Assembly (NCBI GenBank): GCA_004557905.1
Contig: SFFH01000042.1
Coordinates: 1-42,700 of the forward strand
Source: Clostridiales bacterium
Lineage (GTDB): Bacteria; Bacillota; Clostridia; Christensenellales; Aristaeellaceae
Direction: 5' to 3'
DNA length: 42,700 nucleotides
This document shows, piece after piece, positions 1-8,060 of this stretch; position 1 is the first letter of the stretch; every line of letters begins with the position of its first letter. The notes under the pieces are model-generated. The model saw only the letters and a program-made list of their open reading frames with translations. It was not told the origin of the DNA and ran no database searches. The position numbers were made by a program, and so were the translations under genes.

Positions 1-512
1 ATGCGCTTCTTGGCCTTGTCAACCTCGATGATCTTGACGGTCATCGTCTTGCCGACGAACTCGCCGATGTTCTCGACGAAGCGGCGGGACAGGTGGGAAG
101 CCGGGATGAACGCACGGACGCCCATCACATCAGCGATCAGGCCGCCGTTGACGGCCTCACGGCCGGTGGCTTCCACGCAGGCGCCGGTGTCATACTCGGC
201 AACGAGCTTTTCCCAGTTCTTGGTGGCCATGACCTTGCGCTCGGAAAGGAGCACATAGCCTTCGCCATCGTTCAGCTTGACCACTTCAGCCTCGATCTCA
301 TCGTCGACCTTGCAGTCGGTGGTGACCAGATCGTTCTTCTTGATGTAGCCATCAGCCTTGCCGGGAATGCTCACGACAACACCGTCGTCGCTCACCTGGG
401 CGACAACACCTTTGACAACCTGACCGGGGCGGAACTTGATCATCGTCTCCTCGAGCATCGCGGCGAAATCCTCGGCGCCTTCGGAAACCAGATTCTTTTC
501 CATGTCGTTCAT
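1..512 (-). CDS. rpsA: 30S ribosomal protein S1 (N-terminal part, cut by window edge)
   Basis: About 170 residues are visible, starting with MNDMEKNLVSE. Two OB-fold S1 repeats can be read. The first (about residues 25-95) runs from a GQVVKGVVAQV segment to a VLLSERK ending. The second begins at about residue 110 and contains the VRAFIPASHLS motif typical of S1 proteins. Multi-repeat S1 proteins help mRNA bind the ribosome; in Firmicutes the protein is shorter and less essential than in E. coli. The start is set by a GGAGG about 7 nt upstream of the ATG. It lies 104 bp downstream of ispH in the same direction, an order common in Clostridia, where the two are sometimes fused. Here they are separate genes. 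The C-terminal repeats lie outside the window. Confidence 0.88.
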   Translation of the reverse strand, partial: MNDMEKNLVSEGAEDFAAMLEETMIKFRPGQVVKGVVAQVSDDGVVVSIPGKADGYIKKNDLVTTDCKVDDEIEAEVVKLNDGEGYVLLSERKVMATKNWEKLVAEYDTGACVEATGREAVNGGLIADVMGVRAFIPASHLSRRFVENIGEFVGKTMTVKIIEVDKAKKR

Positions 513-616
513 GCGGGTACTACCTCCTCAAGTATCTCTACCGGACTGGGTCCGGAATGATACATACTTTATTATCACGGCGCGCTGCGCCGGGATAGAT
601 ATTCTTTTGCGACGCT

Positions 617-1456
617 TCATTCAGCGTCTGCCTCAATCCTGCTGCGCACCTGCTCGAGCAGCCATTGCGGCGTGGACGCGCCGGCCGTGATGGCCACGCG
701 GTCCGTGGGGCGGACGGCGCCCTGCGGGATGTCCTCCGGGGTCTCCACCTGGTATGCGCGCTTGCAGCGCAGGCGGCAGGTCTCCAGCAGCTTCTGGGTG
801 TTGGAGCTGTTGCGTCCGCCAACGATGATCATCACGTCAGCCTCGCGGGAGAGCGCCTCCGCCTCCTGCTGGCGCTGGCTGGTCGCCGCGCAGATCGTCA
901 TGCGCACGGTGAGATCGGCCACTCTGCCGCGGATGACGGACACCACGTCCTCAAACCGGTCGCGGCGGAGCGTGGTCTGCGCCACGACGAGCGCCCGGTC
1001 CGGCAGAAGCGCGCTTTGCGCCGCCTCGCGCGTGGGCAGAATGAACACCGGTCCGCTCGCCCAGCCGGCGATGCCGACGACCTCCGGATGCTCCGGCTCG
1101 CCGACGATGATCACCGCGCCGCCGTCTGCGCTGTATTCCTGCACCAGCTGGTGCACATGCGCCACATGCGGGCAGGTGCAATCGATCACCGAAAGGCCGC
1201 GCGCGCTGCACATCTCGTGCACGGCCGGCGTCACGCCATGGGAACGGATGATGACCGTCTGGCCGGGGGCAACCTCGTCAAGCGAATCCACGCTGCGCAC
1301 GCCCGCGCTTTCAAGGCGCGCAACCTCCTGCGGATTGTGGATCAGCGGCCCGAGGGTCACGCAGGGGAGCCCCTCCTTCGCGCAGGCAAACGCCTTGTCC
1401 ACCGCGCGGCGGACGCCGAAGCAGAATCCGGCGTGCTCTCCAATGGTCAGTTTCAT
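617..1456 (-). CDS. ispH: 4-hydroxy-3-methylbut-2-enyl diphosphate reductase (IspH/LytB)
   Basis: A 279-aa protein of normal family length that catalyses the last step of the MEP isoprenoid pathway, reducing HMBPP to IPP and DMAPP with a [4Fe-4S] cluster. The N-terminus has the hallmark EHAGFCFGVRRAV, giving Cys12. The other two cluster ligands fit Cys95 (in DCTCPHV) and Cys189 (in TICAATSQRQ). The invariant RSHGV, TTLRRD and GGRNSSNT segments are also present. It is the third gene of the cmk-plsC-ispH-rpsA cluster. The ATG at 1456 fits the family start. The 143 bp between it and plsC are AT-rich, and I see no clear promoter there, so cotranscription with plsC is likely. Confidence 0.95.
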   Translation of the reverse strand: MKLTIGEHAGFCFGVRRAVDKAFACAKEGLPCVTLGPLIHNPQEVARLESAGVRSVDSLDEVAPGQTVIIRSHGVTPAVHEMCSARGLSVIDCTCPHVAHVHQLVQEYSADGGAVIIVGEPEHPEVVGIAGWASGPVFILPTREAAQSALLPDRALVVAQTTLRRDRFEDVVSVIRGRVADLTVRMTICAATSQRQQEAEALSREADVMIIVGGRNSSNTQKLLETCRLRCKRAYQVETPEDIPQGAVRPTDRVAITAGASTPQWLLEQVRSRIEADAE

Positions 1457-1599
1457 ACGCTGTTTTCCTGTTATTCCGGCATTTCTATGGATTCAAGCCC
1501 GCAAACAGGCCCAATGCTCCTATTACCCATCTTTATGAATTCTATGCCTATTCGCATATTCCTGCCGGACTTTTTTATTTTTTATCTTTTTTTGAAAAT

Positions 1600-2265
1600 T
1601 TACGTCTGGGTCTGCTCCGCGGGGGCGGGCAGGGATTTGCCGTGGCTCAGCTGCGCAAACTCCGCCTCGATGCGTCCGGTGAGCGTATCACAGGACTCCT
1701 TGGTCACGCGCAGCGCCAGCAGATCATCCATCTCCACAGGCTTGCCCACGCGCACCGTCATGCGGCGGAAGGGCCTGTAATTGCCGTCGATGTACACCGG
1801 GATCACGTCGCACCTGCTGCGCAGCGCCAGCATGGACGCGCCGCCCAGCAGCGGCAGCATGTGGCCGGTTCTGGAGCGGGTGCCCTCCGGGAAGATGCCC
1901 AGCGTGTCGCCCTCCTTCAGCACGTTCATCGCCGTGCGGATGGCGCCCATGTCCATGTTGCCGCGGTCCACCGGGAAGCCGTGCACCTTGGTGAACGCCC
2001 AGCCCAGGAGCTTGTTGTTCCACAGCTCCTTCTTGCCCATGAAGTGAATCTCGCGGTCCGGCACGCACAGCGCCAGCATCAGCGGGTCGAGGATGCACTG
2101 ATGGTTGCCCATCAGCACGCAGTTGCGATCCTTGGGGATATTCTCTCTGCCCTCGATCTTCACGAAGAACAGCACCTTGGAGACGATGAAGTACAGCCCC
2201 CAGACGATGAACGTGTACAGCCAGGTGCGGTGCAGGGGCTTCATCTGCTGTTTATTGCTTTCCAT
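1600..2265 (-). CDS. plsC: 1-acyl-sn-glycerol-3-phosphate acyltransferase
   Basis: A 221-aa inner-membrane enzyme that acylates lysophosphatidic acid to phosphatidic acid in phospholipid synthesis. It carries the catalytic NHQCILDPL block (the HX4D motif, with Cys in place of the usual Ser), the glycerol-phosphate-binding FPEGTRS motif, and a hydrophobic segment near residues 12-35 (WLYTFIVWGLYFIVSKVLFF). I chose the ATG at 2265 because GGAGGA sits 6-7 nt upstream. An in-frame ATG at 2280 has no such site and lies deeper in cmk. The gene overlaps the cmk stop by 14 bp, which suggests translational coupling. Confidence 0.92.
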   Translation of the reverse strand: MESNKQQMKPLHRTWLYTFIVWGLYFIVSKVLFFVKIEGRENIPKDRNCVLMGNHQCILDPLMLALCVPDREIHFMGKKELWNNKLLGWAFTKVHGFPVDRGNMDMGAIRTAMNVLKEGDTLGIFPEGTRSRTGHMLPLLGGASMLALRSRCDVIPVYIDGNYRPFRRMTVRVGKPVEMDDLLALRVTKESCDTLTGRIEAEFAQLSHGKSLPAPAEQTQT

Positions 2266-2926
2266 ATACGTCCTCCACAATCCTCACGATCGCCTCGACC
2301 GTCTCCTCCTGCGTCATGTTCGTGGAATCCACGAGCACGGCGTCCTCCGCCTGCCGCAGCGGATCGGTCTTGCGGTTCATGTCCTGCTCGTCCCGGGCGT
2401 TGAGCTCGCGCAGCACCTGCTCGTACGGGGTCGTGTTGCCCTTTTCCATCTGCTGCAGATAGCGCCTGCGGGCGCGCTCCTCCGCTGCCGCCGTCAAAAA
2501 GATCTTGCACGGCGAGTCCCTGAGCACCACCGTGCCGATGTCGCGGCCATCGATGAGCATGTCGGCCGTCCTGGCCATCTCCTGCTGCGCGCGCACCATG
2601 CGCCTGCGCACGGCCGGCCACTTCGATACAGCGCTGGCCGCCGCGGACACCTCGCCCGTGCGGATGAGCTCGCTGACGTCCTCGCCAAAGAGCAGCGTGC
2701 GCTGCGCGCCGTTTTCGTATTTCACCTGCACATCCACATCCTCCGCCAGCGCGGACAGCGCCGCCTCGCTGGCCAGATCCGTGCCGCTGCGCAGCGCGTA
2801 CAGGCCGAACGCCCGGTACATCGCGCCCGTGTCCAGATGCAGAATGTTCAGCCTTTGGGCCACCTGATCCGCGATGGACGACTTGCCCGCGCCAACGGGC
2901 CCGTCAATCGCAATATTCATCGGCAT
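2252..2926 (-). CDS. cmk: Cytidylate kinase
   Basis: Phosphorylates CMP and dCMP to the diphosphates with ATP. The 224-aa form starting MPMNIAIDGPVGAGKSS has the P-loop GPVGAGKSS at once after the start, the LDTGAMYRA motif for the nucleoside and the DGRDIGTVV motif, all typical of bacterial Cmk. A longer frame reaches back to 3001, but GGGAGG precedes the 2926/2929 ATG pair, and the extra residues do not resemble the family N-terminus. First gene of the cmk-plsC-ispH-rpsA cluster. Confidence 0.93.
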   Translation of the reverse strand: MPMNIAIDGPVGAGKSSIADQVAQRLNILHLDTGAMYRAFGLYALRSGTDLASEAALSALAEDVDVQVKYENGAQRTLLFGEDVSELIRTGEVSAAASAVSKWPAVRRRMVRAQQEMARTADMLIDGRDIGTVVLRDSPCKIFLTAAAEERARRRYLQQMEKGNTTPYEQVLRELNARDEQDMNRKTDPLRQAEDAVLVDSTNMTQEETVEAIVRIVEDVYGKQ

Positions 2927-3114
2927 CATGCTACCTCCCCGCGGCATGGCCGCGCCATTTCTTCCCATGATACCGTTTATTATACGCCAACCTCCGTCCA
3001 TTCTTCAAGCGCTTCGCCCAAATTGGGCCATATTCTCCACTTGCATGGTCTGATATCGACATTTTCCCCTTCTTCTCTCCACATTCTCTTCGTTTTTCTG
3101 TTTCTTCCGCCCAC

Positions 3115-3143
3115 TTTACCCCATTCACAGGATGTGCTATAAT
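3115..3143 (+). promoter_or_regulatory. SigA-type promoter for the 3190 gene
   Basis: TTTACC at 3115-3120, a 17-bp spacer, then a perfect TATAAT at 3138-3143. It faces the small membrane-protein gene, whose AAGGAGG and ATG (3190) follow about 45 bp later. Confidence 0.65.
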
Positions 3144-3189
3144 GGAAGGGCAGGAAAAGGAATCCTGCCAGACAAGGAGGGTTCAGCGT

Positions 3190-3663
3190 ATGTATTCGTT
3201 TCAGGCCAATGCCGGCCGGAAGAAAAACAAACAGCTCGTCCGGCTGCTGTATCTCGTCATATTCCTTCTGATCGTCGCGCTCATCGGCGTTACCTTTGCT
3301 TACCTGAAGAATCTCGGCGTCAGCGAGGCCACCAGCGAGGCGCTGCTCGCCCGCGCGCTGAGCGAGGCCAGCGAGGCGCAGAGCGCCGTCTACCGCCTCA
3401 CGCAGTCCAGCGGCACCAACACCATGACCCTGCTCTCCACCGTGCGCGCGCATATCCACACGCTTCAGAGCATCAACACCATCGCCGCCAACATTTACGG
3501 CGCGGGCACCAGCTTGACCGACGGCGAGCAGCTCGCCTCCTGCATCGACATCATCACCCAATGCGAGGCGCGCCTTCAGGCCGGCAGCGTGCTGACCGAC
3601 CTGTACACTACCCTGCGCGACCAGATCGATCGGATCGTCGCGGGCTTCAGCGGCGCGGTATAA
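3190..3663 (+). CDS. Hypothetical single-pass membrane protein
   Basis: A 157-aa protein of unknown function. A basic N-terminus (GRKKNKQLVR) is followed by one strong membrane segment at about residues 21-40 (LLYLVIFLLIVALIGVTFAY), then an Ala/Ser/Thr-rich domain of about 115 residues predicted to be outside the cell and mostly helical (SEATSEALLARALSEASEAQ). No cysteine or catalytic motif stands out except single Cys residues near the end. AAGGAGG lies 9-10 nt before the ATG at 3190. A plausible terminator at 3685-3715 makes it a single-gene unit. I do not recognise a family. Confidence 0.7.
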   Translation: MYSFQANAGRKKNKQLVRLLYLVIFLLIVALIGVTFAYLKNLGVSEATSEALLARALSEASEAQSAVYRLTQSSGTNTMTLLSTVRAHIHTLQSINTIAANIYGAGTSLTDGEQLASCIDIITQCEARLQAGSVLTDLYTTLRDQIDRIVAGFSGAV

Positions 3664-3684
3664 ACCGTCATCAGCAGCACAGCA

Positions 3685-3715
3685 GCGGACAGGCTCCCCG
3701 GCCTGCCCGCTTTTT
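3685..3715 (+). terminator. Intrinsic terminator after the 3190 gene
   Basis: A 9-bp arm (GCGGACAGG) pairs with CCTGCCCGC with one mismatch and is followed by TTTTTG. Confidence 0.7.
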
Positions 3716-3840
3716 GTTTGTTCGGGAAATTGCGCGGTTTCCGCACGGCAAACTGCGTTCAAGCATTAATGGATTTGTCATATTCCTGTAATAATTGTCA
3801 GATATACTATTCCTGTACACGCGGGCAGAGGAGGATGAAC

Positions 3841-4914
3841 ATGACCGTTGAAGAAAAGAAAGCTTTCCTGATCCAGGCAGCGTTTTACGGCGTGCTGCTC
3901 ATCGCTGCCGGGCTCTTTATGAAGTATCTGCTCGGTCCGCTGTGTCCGTTCATCTTTGGCTTTCTCATCGCCTGGCTCCTGCAGAAGCCGGCCAAATCCA
4001 TCGCCCGCAGGCTCCATCTGCCCGGCCGCATTCCCGCCTTTCTGCTGACGGTCGTGTTTTACAGCATCCTGTTCGTCGCCGTGACGGTGGCCGGATTGCA
4101 GATCATCTCCGCGCTGGAGCATTTCTTTCCGAAGATTCCGCTGCTGTATGCCACGCAGATTGTGCCGTTCATCACCGATTCCTTTGACGCGCTGGAAGTG
4201 CAGATGCAGGAGTTTGATCCCGCCATTGTGGACATCGTCGATCGGATCAGCCGCTCGCTGTTCTCCTATCTGGAAAACCTGATCTCCAGCGTCTCCGTGC
4301 TCGCCGTGCGCCTTGCCTCCAGCATCGTCACCGGCATGCCCTCGGCCATCCTCACCGTGATTGTGACCGTCGTCTCCTCCTGCTTCATCGCGCTGGATTT
4401 CGATCACATCATCAGCTACATCAAGGGCAAGCTGCCCGCCCGCTTCCAGGCGGCCGTCTCCACGACGGTCACCACCGGTGTCGCCTCTGTCCGCAAGATT
4501 CTCGTCTCGTACATCCTCATCATGTGCCTGTCCTTCTTCGAGCTGAGCATCGGCTTCCTGCTGCTCCGGATTCCCTACGCCGTGGGTCTGGCGCTGCTGG
4601 TGGCCGTCATCGACATCATGCCAATCCTGGGCACCGGCACGGTGCTCATTCCCTGGGCCATTGTCGCCGCCGTGCTGGGCAAATTCCGCATGGCCGTGGG
4701 CGTCGCGCTGCTGTACATCGTCATGCTGATCGTACGCAACGTCGTGGAGCCCAAGCTCGTCGGCCAGCAGATGGGCCTGCATCCGGTCGCCACGCTGCTG
4801 AGCATGTTCGTCGGCCTGCGCCTCTTCGGCATTCTCGGCCTGTTCGGCTTCCCGATCGCGCTGTCGCTGTACATCAAGCTCGTTGCTAGCCGTAAGAGCG
4901 CGCAGCCCGCGTGA
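3841..4914 (+). CDS. AI-2E family transporter (YtvI/TqsA-like permease)
   Basis: A 357-aa polytopic membrane protein of the AI-2E exporter superfamily (PF01594). It has paired N-terminal membrane segments (FYGVLLIAAGLFMKYLLGPL; FIFGFLIAWLLQKP), a central soluble part and about five C-terminal helices. The diagnostic block DIMPILGTGTVLIPWAIVAA and the VEPKLVGQQMGLHP segment are present. Members include autoinducer-2 exporters, Na+(Li+)/H+ antiporters and the sporulation-linked YtvI, so the substrate cannot be named. The start at 3841 has GAGGAGG 6 nt upstream; an ATG at 3835 sits directly against that site. It ends at a terminator shared with the convergent pduL. Confidence 0.85.
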   Translation: MTVEEKKAFLIQAAFYGVLLIAAGLFMKYLLGPLCPFIFGFLIAWLLQKPAKSIARRLHLPGRIPAFLLTVVFYSILFVAVTVAGLQIISALEHFFPKIPLLYATQIVPFITDSFDALEVQMQEFDPAIVDIVDRISRSLFSYLENLISSVSVLAVRLASSIVTGMPSAILTVIVTVVSSCFIALDFDHIISYIKGKLPARFQAAVSTTVTTGVASVRKILVSYILIMCLSFFELSIGFLLLRIPYAVGLALLVAVIDIMPILGTGTVLIPWAIVAAVLGKFRMAVGVALLYIVMLIVRNVVEPKLVGQQMGLHPVATLLSMFVGLRLFGILGLFGFPIALSLYIKLVASRKSAQPA

Positions 4915-4956
4915 TTCCGCCTGCGCGCAATAGCCTTTTTACATTTCTCTGGCATA

Positions 4957-4990
4957 CAAAAAGACAGCTCCCGAAGGAGCTGCCTTTTTT
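4957..4990. terminator. Bidirectional intrinsic terminator
   Basis: A stem AGCTCC/GGAGCT with flanking pairs and a CGAA loop has A-tracts on the left and TTTTTT on the right. It serves the convergent AI-2E permease (plus) and pduL (minus) genes. Confidence 0.85.
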
Positions 4991-5001
4991 CGTATTCGGA
5001 T

Positions 5002-5577
5002 TTACTTGATGACCTCGCCCATGGTGCCCGGAGCCATGCCGGCGGCGTTGGACTCATCGGTGTCGATGTGCATCGCCAGCGCGTAGGAATCGCTCACGCG
5101 GACGACGACGTCGCCGAAGATCAGACTGCGGTCGGCAGAATCCACCTTCACGGAGACGATCTGCTTGTCCACGACGCCAAACTCAGCGGCGTCCGCCTTG
5201 GTCATGTGGATGTGGCGCTTGGCCACGATGACGCCCTCGGAGATCTCCACCTCGCCCTTCGGGCCGACGAGCTTGCAGGCGCCGGAGCCGGCGATCTGGC
5301 CGGACTCGCGAACCGGCGCGGCGATGCCGATGGAGCGGGCGTCGGTCAGGGACAGCTCCACCTGGGTCTCCGGGCGAACCGGGCCAAGGATGGACACGCC
5401 ACTCAGGGTCTTCTTCGGGCCCACGACGTCGATGCGCTCGGCGCTGGCGTACTGGCCGGGCTGGGACAGCATCTTCTTCACGGTCAGCTCATAGCCCTCG
5501 CCGAAGAGGATGTTCAGAGCCTCGCGGGTAACATGCACATGACGTGCAGAAGTCTCAACAAGAACCTTATTCGCCAT
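5002..5577 (-). CDS. pduL: PduL-type phosphate acyltransferase
   Basis: A 191-aa enzyme interconverting acyl-CoA and acyl phosphate (propanoyl- or acetyl-). Both metal-binding His segments of the family are present: ARHVHVTREAL near the N-terminus and KRHIHMTKADAAEFG in the second half, along with the LGPVRPETQVELS block. The protein starts directly in the domain with no N-terminal extension, so it lacks the encapsulation peptide used by microcompartment forms, and no shell genes are nearby. A housekeeping cytosolic phosphotransacetylase role feeding acetate kinase is therefore likely (inference). Confidence 0.9.
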   Translation of the reverse strand: MANKVLVETSARHVHVTREALNILFGEGYELTVKKMLSQPGQYASAERIDVVGPKKTLSGVSILGPVRPETQVELSLTDARSIGIAAPVRESGQIAGSGACKLVGPKGEVEISEGVIVAKRHIHMTKADAAEFGVVDKQIVSVKVDSADRSLIFGDVVVRVSDSYALAMHIDTDESNAAGMAPGTMGEVIK

Positions 5578-5613
5578 TGGAATGCACTCCTTACTGTATT
5601 TAAGGTTACTCTT

Positions 5614-5641
5614 ATTATAGCAAAATTTGGCAAAAACGCAA
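5614..5641 (-). promoter_or_regulatory. Promoter of pduL
   Basis: On the minus strand, TTGCGT, a 16-bp spacer and TATAAT (5614-5619), about 37 bp upstream of the pduL start. Confidence 0.65.
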
Positions 5642-5675
5642 TAGACGACCGGAAATCCGCGTCATTCAAATCTGC

Positions 5676-6095
5676 TTATGCATCCTCTTGCCCGGCCATA
5701 TTGCCGCGCAGCATCCCGTTTTCCTCCCGGCCGGACATGCATGCGCTGCACAGCCCGTGCGCCGTGATCTCAGACCAGTCGACCTGATGGCCGCCGCACT
5801 TGGCCGCCTCCCGGATCATGCCGGAAAGATCCGCCTGAATGTCATACACCGCGCCGCAGCGGCTGCAGACAAAGTGCATGTGGGCGTCACGGATGTATTC
5901 ATATACCGCGCTCTTCCTGCCCAGGGACAGCCTGCGGATCCGGCCGCTTTCGGTCAGGTGATCCAGGGCACGGTACACCGTCGCCGTGCCGATTCCATCC
6001 GTCCTTTCGAGGATTTCCTCGGCGGTCAGATGGCATCGCCTCTCGCTGAGCACATTCAGAACCGTCCTCGTGTGAGCGCTCATCCTCTCGCTCAT
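5676..6095 (-). CDS. Fur-family regulator (PerR-like)
   Basis: A 139-aa metal-dependent repressor. A winged helix lies in residues 1-80 (TAEEILERTDGIGTATVYRAL is the recognition helix region). A dimerisation domain follows with HMHFVCSRCGAVYDI (metal-binding His and the first CxxC of the structural zinc site) and HGLCSACM (second CxxC). Whether it senses peroxide (PerR) or iron (Fur) cannot be decided from sequence alone; the rubrerythrin neighbours favour PerR. The ATG at 6095 follows GAAGGGAG. A Fur-type box lies between the -35 and -10 of its own promoter, which points to autorepression. Confidence 0.85.
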   Translation of the reverse strand: MSERMSAHTRTVLNVLSERRCHLTAEEILERTDGIGTATVYRALDHLTESGRIRRLSLGRKSAVYEYIRDAHMHFVCSRCGAVYDIQADLSGMIREAAKCGGHQVDWSEITAHGLCSACMSGREENGMLRGNMAGQEDA

Positions 6096-6129
6096 CTGCG
6101 ATTCTCCCTTCCGTCGATGGTACAGTTTT

Positions 6130-6158
6130 ATTATATGATATTCATTCTCATTTGTCAA
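6130..6158 (-). promoter_or_regulatory. Promoter of the Fur/PerR gene with an internal operator
   Basis: A perfect consensus promoter on the minus strand: TTGACA (6153-6158), 17 bp, TATAAT (6130-6135). The 15-bp box TGATATTCATTCTCA (plus strand, 6136-6150, 7-1-7 dyad) fills most of the spacer, so bound repressor would block RNA polymerase. Confidence 0.8.
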
Positions 6159-6231
6159 TTCTTTTCCTCGGTCAGTGAGGACAGTCTTCCCGTATTCTGT
6201 CAGGTTGATCTGGACATTTTGTTAAAAACCA

Positions 6232-6259
6232 TGGACAAATCATAAAAGCGTGGTATAAT
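6232..6259 (+). promoter_or_regulatory. Promoter of the 6365 gene
   Basis: TGGACA (6232-6237), a 16-bp spacer and TATAAT (6254-6259), followed by a leader of about 100 nt before the GGAGG and ATG at 6365. Confidence 0.65.
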
Positions 6260-6364
6260 GTGTTTGAAGAACTTTATCAATATTTCTGAATTCTGTACGA
6301 TGGAAGCCATCCCGTTTTCAGCATCAGTTGATGTGGAAATAACAAAAAACTGGAGGAATGAATC

Positions 6365-7288
6365 ATGCTTGAGACCCGTCGTCAATTTCTGAAGAAGTCC
6401 GTCGCCATGCTGGGCGGCGCCGCGCTGCTGGGCAGCGTCCCGTTCGCGGGCGCCATGGCCGAGAGCCAGCCGGAAGCCCCCGCGCATCCGTTCCCGTATG
6501 CAGAGCTGGATCTGGACGAAGTCGAAAGGATCGCCTATGAGGGCTACTTTGAGAACGGCTGCTGCTACGGCGTCGCCAAGGGCCTGCTGACCGCGCTGCA
6601 GGAGACCGTCGGCTTCCCGTACACCATGATCCCGGCCGAAATGTTTGCCAACGGCAAGGAAGGCTACACCGCCGGCACGCTGTGCGGCGCGCTGGGCGGC
6701 GCTGCGGGCGTCATCGGTCTGTGCTGCGCGCCGGACGATGCGCGTGCCATCACCAAGGAGCTGTTCGCCTGGTACACCTCCACGCCGCTGCCGATCTATC
6801 AGCCGGAGGGCGACGCGCCTGTGCAGACGATCTCCGCGACCGTGAACTGCGTGGATTCCGTCTCCAACTTCATGACCGCGGCTAACGTCGAGCGTGCGGA
6901 TCCCATCCGCAAGCGCCGCTGCGGCGGTGTGAGCGGCGATGTGGCGCGCAAGACCGCTGAGCTGCTCAACATCCACTACGGCTTCATGGCGGCCCCTGCC
7001 GTTGCGGAAGCCGAGACCGAGCTGGCGGCCAACGAGTACATCGGCGAAGCGAACGGCTTTGGCGGTCCGATCAAGGTCAAGGTCACCATGGACGGCGACA
7101 AGATCGCCAAGATCGACGTGCTCTCCCACGGCGATACCCCCGGCATCTGCGACAAGGCGTTCGCCACGATTCCGCAGGCCATCATCGACGCGCAGTCCAC
7201 GCAGGTGGATGTCGCCGCCGGCGCGACGTTCAGCAGCAAGGGCATCATGGCCGCTGTTGAGGACGCGCTGTCCAAGGTGGGCAAGTAA
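6365..7288 (+). CDS. Tat-exported C_GCAxxG_C_C-type protein fused to an FMN-binding domain
   Basis: A 307-aa protein. The N-terminus is a twin-arginine signal (TRRQFLKKSVAMLGGAALLG, then a cleavable AMA-ES region), so it should be exported folded. Residues about 50-205 show the spaced-cysteine pattern of the C_GCAxxG_C_C family: NGCCYGVAKG, TLCGALGGAAGVIGLCC, VNCVDS and KRRCGGVSGD. These are probable cluster or thiol redox ligands; no CxxCH haem motif is present. The last 85 residues look like an FMN_bind domain with GATFSSKG, the type of Thr site that ApbE flavinylates. The likely role is extracytoplasmic electron transfer (inference). It is divergent from the Fur/PerR gene. No tat or apbE genes are in the window. 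Confidence 0.75.
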   Translation: MLETRRQFLKKSVAMLGGAALLGSVPFAGAMAESQPEAPAHPFPYAELDLDEVERIAYEGYFENGCCYGVAKGLLTALQETVGFPYTMIPAEMFANGKEGYTAGTLCGALGGAAGVIGLCCAPDDARAITKELFAWYTSTPLPIYQPEGDAPVQTISATVNCVDSVSNFMTAANVERADPIRKRRCGGVSGDVARKTAELLNIHYGFMAAPAVAEAETELAANEYIGEANGFGGPIKVKVTMDGDKIAKIDVLSHGDTPGICDKAFATIPQAIIDAQSTQVDVAAGATFSSKGIMAAVEDALSKVGK

Positions 7289-7333
7289 CGCGTAAGCGCT
7301 TTTCAAAGCCCCGCCTCTCAAATTAGGAAGCAT

Positions 7334-7368
7334 AAAAACAAGCTGCTCTTTTCAGGGCAGCTTGTTTT
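7334..7368. terminator. Bidirectional intrinsic terminator
   Basis: An 11-bp perfect stem AAACAAGCTGC/GCAGCTTGTTT has A- and T-runs on both sides. It lies between the convergent 6365 gene and the rubrerythrin operon end. Confidence 0.9.
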
Positions 7369-7379
7369 CATGCTTTCGG

Positions 7380-7988
7380 TTACGCCTGAACCTTCTGGAA
7401 GTCCTCCTTGCCGTGCTTGCACAGCGGGCAGACAAAGTCGTCCGGGAGCTCCTCGCCCTCGTACACATAGCCGCAGACGGTGCAGACCCAGGTGGTCTTC
7501 TTCTGCGCCTGGGGCTTGGGCTTGATGTCGCTCTGGTAATAGCCGTAGGTGCAGGACGGCTCGCCGGAGAGCACCTCGGCATCCTCCAGCTCCGCGATGA
7601 ACAGCGTGTGGCTGCCCAGATCGACCGTGCGCTCCACCTTGCAGCACAGGTACGCGTTCGCGCAGCCGGTGAGATAGAGGATGCCGTTCTCCGCGCGCGC
7701 CACGTTCTCAAAGCCGTCAAACTTGTCCGCGCTGCGGCCGCTCTGCATGCCGAAGCGCTGGAACAGCGCAAACGGCGTGCTCGTCGTCAGCGCGGAGACG
7801 TTGAAGCGGCCGCTCTCCAAGATCATGTCGTGCGTGAGGTTGCCCTTGTTGACGGAGATGGAAATGCGCAGCGGCTCGCTCGCCACCTGCACGGCGGTGT
7901 TGATGATGCAGGCGTTGTCCTTGCCGTTCGCCTTCGTGGAAAGCAGGTACAGGCCGTAGGTGATGTTGAACAGTGCCTTGGGATTCAT
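7380..7988 (-). CDS. Flavin reductase-rubredoxin fusion (high-molecular-weight rubredoxin type)
   Basis: A 202-aa protein with an FMN-binding flavin reductase-like domain (residues about 3-145; NITYGLYLLSTK, NTAVQVASEP, SVNKGNLTHDMI) and a C-terminal rubredoxin (about 160-198) with CTVCGYVYEG and CPLCKHGKEDF. In Moorella-type Hrb this layout passes electrons from NAD(P)H via FMN to a rubredoxin iron that feeds flavodiiron oxygen or NO reductases. Here the likely partners are the rubredoxin and rubrerythrin encoded just upstream. I took the ATG at 7988 (AAAGGAG upstream); a frame extending to 8054 lacks family similarity. Confidence 0.88.
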   Translation of the reverse strand: MNPKALFNITYGLYLLSTKANGKDNACIINTAVQVASEPLRISISVNKGNLTHDMILESGRFNVSALTTSTPFALFQRFGMQSGRSADKFDGFENVARAENGILYLTGCANAYLCCKVERTVDLGSHTLFIAELEDAEVLSGEPSCTYGYYQSDIKPKPQAQKKTTWVCTVCGYVYEGEELPDDFVCPLCKHGKEDFQKVQA

Positions 7989-8060
7989 GCAAATGCTCCT
8001 TTCTGCCGTAAAAGAAAAGAGAGCTGCTCCGCGAGAAGCAACCCTCCTTTTCATGCTTTG

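Noticed and set aside
3775..3808. Possible promoter TTGTCA ... TATACT before the AI-2E permease.
   Set aside because: The spacer is 22 bp, too long for a SigA promoter.
5002..5577. PduL as evidence of a bacterial microcompartment.
   Set aside because: No shell-protein genes and no encapsulation peptide are present.
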